Below are positions 61,432 to 64,000 of a DNA stretch of 64,000 nucleotides, one piece after another. The notes below the pieces were generated by a model. It was not told the DNA's origin and did no database searches. It saw nothing but the letters and a program-made list of their open reading frames with translations. Origin of the DNA: Balanoglossus misakiensis. Its lineage: Eukaryota > Hemichordata. Position numbers and translations under genes: made by a program. The stretch's first letter is position 1. Each line of letters begins with the position of its first letter. The stretch is taken from contig CM082580.2 in the NCBI GenBank assembly GCA_040954595.2, positions 7,874,001 to 7,938,000 on the forward strand, in the 5' to 3' direction.

Positions 61432-64000
61432 TCACTCAAAGTTTTCAATGTGTATCCCGAGTCCAAGCGGCTCATCCGGATATTCCTCCTTGACTGCCGC
61501 GTTCTGATAATCGTGATCCACGGGAAGACCTGCAGGAGGGGATCGCATGGCCTCCATCTCCATGCTGCTTATGTAGGTGTGCTTGATCGCGCCGGCCGCT
61601 TGCTGCTGCCGGTTCAGTTTCTGGTAGCCGTCCTCCTCCGCGGCCCGGTTCCTGGTGACCGGGTTCTCGTAGCCGGCTTCGCTTTCCGCCAGCTGGCTGC
61701 TCATGGGTAGGTAGTCGTCCTCCGTGTAATACGGCTTTCCGGCCTCACTGGGCGCCAGGTAATTGCTGTCGCGGTAGTCCGGGGGTACGCTGCGGAGCGG
61801 ACCGGCTGGCCGCAGCTGCAGGGGTCCTGAGACGGGCAAGCCAGAAGGGCCGGGATCTGTGTCGCCGTCGCCCCGGAATTCGGCGTACGGTAGAATCGGT
61901 TCCGGATCCTCAATTTCTGAATACACGGAATTCGTCTCGCCTGTCTCGTCCTTCTTCTTCTCGGTCTTTTGCCACGGTAACAAATCGTCAGCCCAGTTGG
62001 CTTGCAGCTGCGGCGGTCCGAGGAGGGCTGCAGGCGCCTGTTTCCGTCTCACGACACGGACGCAAACTGCAACGGTGATAACTGCTACAACTGCCACCAC
62101 AACACTGCATATGATTATCACCAATATTGTGGTTGTTAGTCCGGAATTCTTCTTGGCTGCACACAGAACAGAAATGATTTATTATTCATATTAATTATAA
62201 ATCAGCTTTCAAACCGACCATTACATCTGAGAAAATCAAATTAAATTTATATTAGCCCCATGCAATAACTATAGCCACTTTGCAATATTTTCTCGATTAT
62301 ACTTTCAAACTTATTTGATTTGCCCATTTAAACAAGCTTATACTTCTGTGTATATACAGACATATTATCAATCTCAGCCAAAATAGCTTTAACTCGTTGA
62401 AGTCAGTTTGATTTGTAACATACCCTAAGGTACCAGTATGACATATAGGACCCGATTGAAATGGTTAATATGTTGCACAGTAACTCTTCATATAAATATA
62501 TCCACGCTATATATTCCAAATCTCATCCATTCACACTACCCTGTATTTTCCCCCCATAAATTCAAACAACGCAAGGTACTGCCTGTCGTACGTACCCTCG
62601 CAATCTGCCCTACTGGTTGAGCCAGCATTTGACACTGGAGTTTCAGGAGGACAAAGGATACAAGCTACTGCCCCAGTGTCTGGCTGATAGGAACCTGCGT
62701 CGCACTCACTACAGGGCTCAACCCCATCGTCTGACCAATGACCAGCTCTGCAGTCTGGACAATAAATAGGGTATTTCATATAAACACTTAGTTATAATAG
62801 TACAAGTCACTGTATCTGTGAAGGTGAAGTTTGTGTTAAGGTGTGACGATCAACAGTGTATTATCACAGTCAGTAAGAAATATCCATGCATGTGTAACCC
62901 TATAGCTTTGCTCACGACTGCATTTTGTGACACTTTCTAACCAAGATGCAATCACCCTTTCACCACCATGGTTCAGTCCACACCCATTGTTTTCTACGCT
63001 AAGGTTGGACCTCTATATGAAGAACTGGGGTGAAAGGGTTAAAAGTCTGTTTCTTGCTGCAATTGTATGAAATTGAAAAGAAAAAATGTTCGAAAATACA
63101 CAGTGATAGAGAAATAGACTCAAAAGTTTATGCGATACATTTCACAACTGTATGTATTAAAGTTCATTTATCAGAAATTGGCTTCAAAATTAGCATTTAG
63201 AAAATTTACACCTTGTTTTGCATTACCTAGTTCAGTGAATGAGCTCTCTGTTGACACAGCGTAGGGCGGCAAAGATCCTCCGAGAATGGCCTGGTCAAAG
63301 AGTGCTTTCATGGCAGTTTCGTCTGGCATTTCATCGTCACTTGTCACATCAGCTTCGTGGGTCATAGTGTACTCCACGATGATGCTGTTTGCAGGCCTGT
63401 CAAAAGCAACACAACATTCCAGAACATTAATTCACACACATTTTCAGTAAAAAATACAGTGGGGTCAGAAAATCAAATCAAACACTTACAGGATACCAGT
63501 TATGGTGACATTTATTCTACCAGCGATGTCATTGAAGATGTTACCAATAGCAGTCACAAATTCTGATGTAAAGGCTTCGTCGCTGATCAAGTACCTGCTC
63601 CACTCTCGGTTGGTTATCTTCAGACGACCACCATAATGGCGTTTTTCTGAAAGGATGTAACCATTTGTACATTTAGTATACATTTATTGACTTTAGAACT
63701 CAATGTGTGCTAAACTTATAGCCTACAGGAGCTCTGCATGTACTGTCAACTTACGTGTGTAAGTGTCGCAGTGGTCTCCGAAATAAGAGAGCGCGTTGCT
63801 GCAGTCACAACGGTACTCAGTGCAAGACACGGGATGGCAGACGCCGCCGTTTTTGCACGGCTCGGCCAGGGCGTCACAGACATCGTCTACAATCCTGGGC
63901 AGCGTCGCAGGTGCCGGGGTCGGGCAAAAGTAACCCTGGTCGTGGTTCTCGTCCCTGACGCACGTGCCGTCGTGGCTCTGGCACGCCGAGGTGGCGTGGC
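61432..64000 (-). CDS. SEA/EGF-domain transmembrane receptor with tyrosine-rich tail (3' part)
   Basis: Partial: the 5' end lies beyond the window. Exons in coding order: 64000-63755 (continuing upstream), 63646-63490, 63396-63227, 62754-62596, 62156-61432; phases agree. The visible ectodomain has an EGF-like module (CKNGGVC, then YRCDCS and GDHC). A SEA-like domain spans two exons (GGRLKITNREW, then SIIVEYTMTHEAD). A Cys-rich ephrin-receptor-like repeat follows (GSYQPDTGAVACILCPP). One membrane helix (LVIIICSVVVAVVAVITVAV) precedes a basic stop-transfer VRVVRRK and a tail of about 210 residues. The tail carries many tyrosines: YSEI, YAEF, YLAP, YLPM, YENP, YQKL and YQNA. YxxM and YxN forms are known docking sites for PI3K p85 and GRB2 SH2 domains. 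No kinase domain is present. Family name unknown. Confidence 0.85.
62955..63038. repeat. MITE-like element, copy B (inverted relative to copy A)
   Basis: 84 bases with the same perfect 10-base terminal inverted repeats CCCTTTCACC and GGTGAAAGGG as the copy at 40110. The interior is recognisably the reverse complement of copy A (ACCATGGTTCAG, CCATTGTTTTCTA, TTGGACCTCTATA). It lies in an intron of the receptor gene. Confidence 0.75.

Overview
This is a eukaryotic, intron-rich, AT-leaning genomic window carrying about a dozen protein-coding genes of clear animal type plus one tRNA. Retained meiotic HOP2, a single HARP domain in SMARCAL1 (vertebrates have two), a lone aerolysin-like pore-former, SEA/EGF receptor exons and an unfamiliar type II membrane glycosyltransferase suggest a non-vertebrate marine animal. 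A hemichordate- or amphioxus-like invertebrate deuterostome is my best guess, but this is inference. Short exons with GT/AG junctions, recurring ACATGTAC motifs, homopolymeric G tracts and small palindromic repeats fill the introns.

Layout, left to right. 1-1.15 kb: nothing recognised. 1.2-2.7 kb (+): aerolysin/ETX-MTX2-like pore-forming protein in one coding exon. 5.4-9.5 kb (+): asparagine synthetase, 10 coding exons. 11.7-12.7 kb (-): single-exon glycosyltransferase-like protein, head-to-head with SEC22A-like (13.25-15.3 kb, +). 16.1-22.4 kb (-): protein with two matrin/U1-type zinc fingers and an RGG-rich region. 22.7 kb (+): tRNA-Met(CAT). 23.7-26.9 kb (-): coiled-coil protein with a possible KNL1-like C-terminus. 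27.4-29.6 kb (-): PSMC3IP/HOP2, head-to-head with SMARCAL1 (30.1-35.0 kb, +). 36.0-38.1 kb (-): ZNF622, head-to-head with RPL37A (39.0-40.3 kb, +). 44.0-51.0 kb (-): RETREG/FAM134 ER-phagy receptor, head-to-head with gamma-tubulin (51.2-55.1 kb, +). 56.5-59.4 kb (-): PBZ zinc fingers plus a PARP-like catalytic domain. 59.9-60.2 kb (-): the last two exons only of a hydroxyacid oxidase gene. 61.4-64.0 kb (-): 3' part of a SEA/EGF transmembrane receptor that continues past the window.

There is no operon. The recurrent theme is compact divergent pairs sharing short promoters, two of them functionally matched: HOP2 with SMARCAL1 (recombination and fork remodelling) and ZNF622 with RPL37A (60S maturation factor and 60S protein). 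Exon models were built by hand from GT/AG sites, reading-phase continuity and family similarity. Phases close exactly in all the complete genes. UTR limits, transcription starts and poly(A) sites are only suggested by motifs. The most unusual items are the PBZ-PARP architecture, a canonical PCNA-binding motif in SMARCAL1, the stranded oxidase exons and the tyrosine-rich receptor tail.
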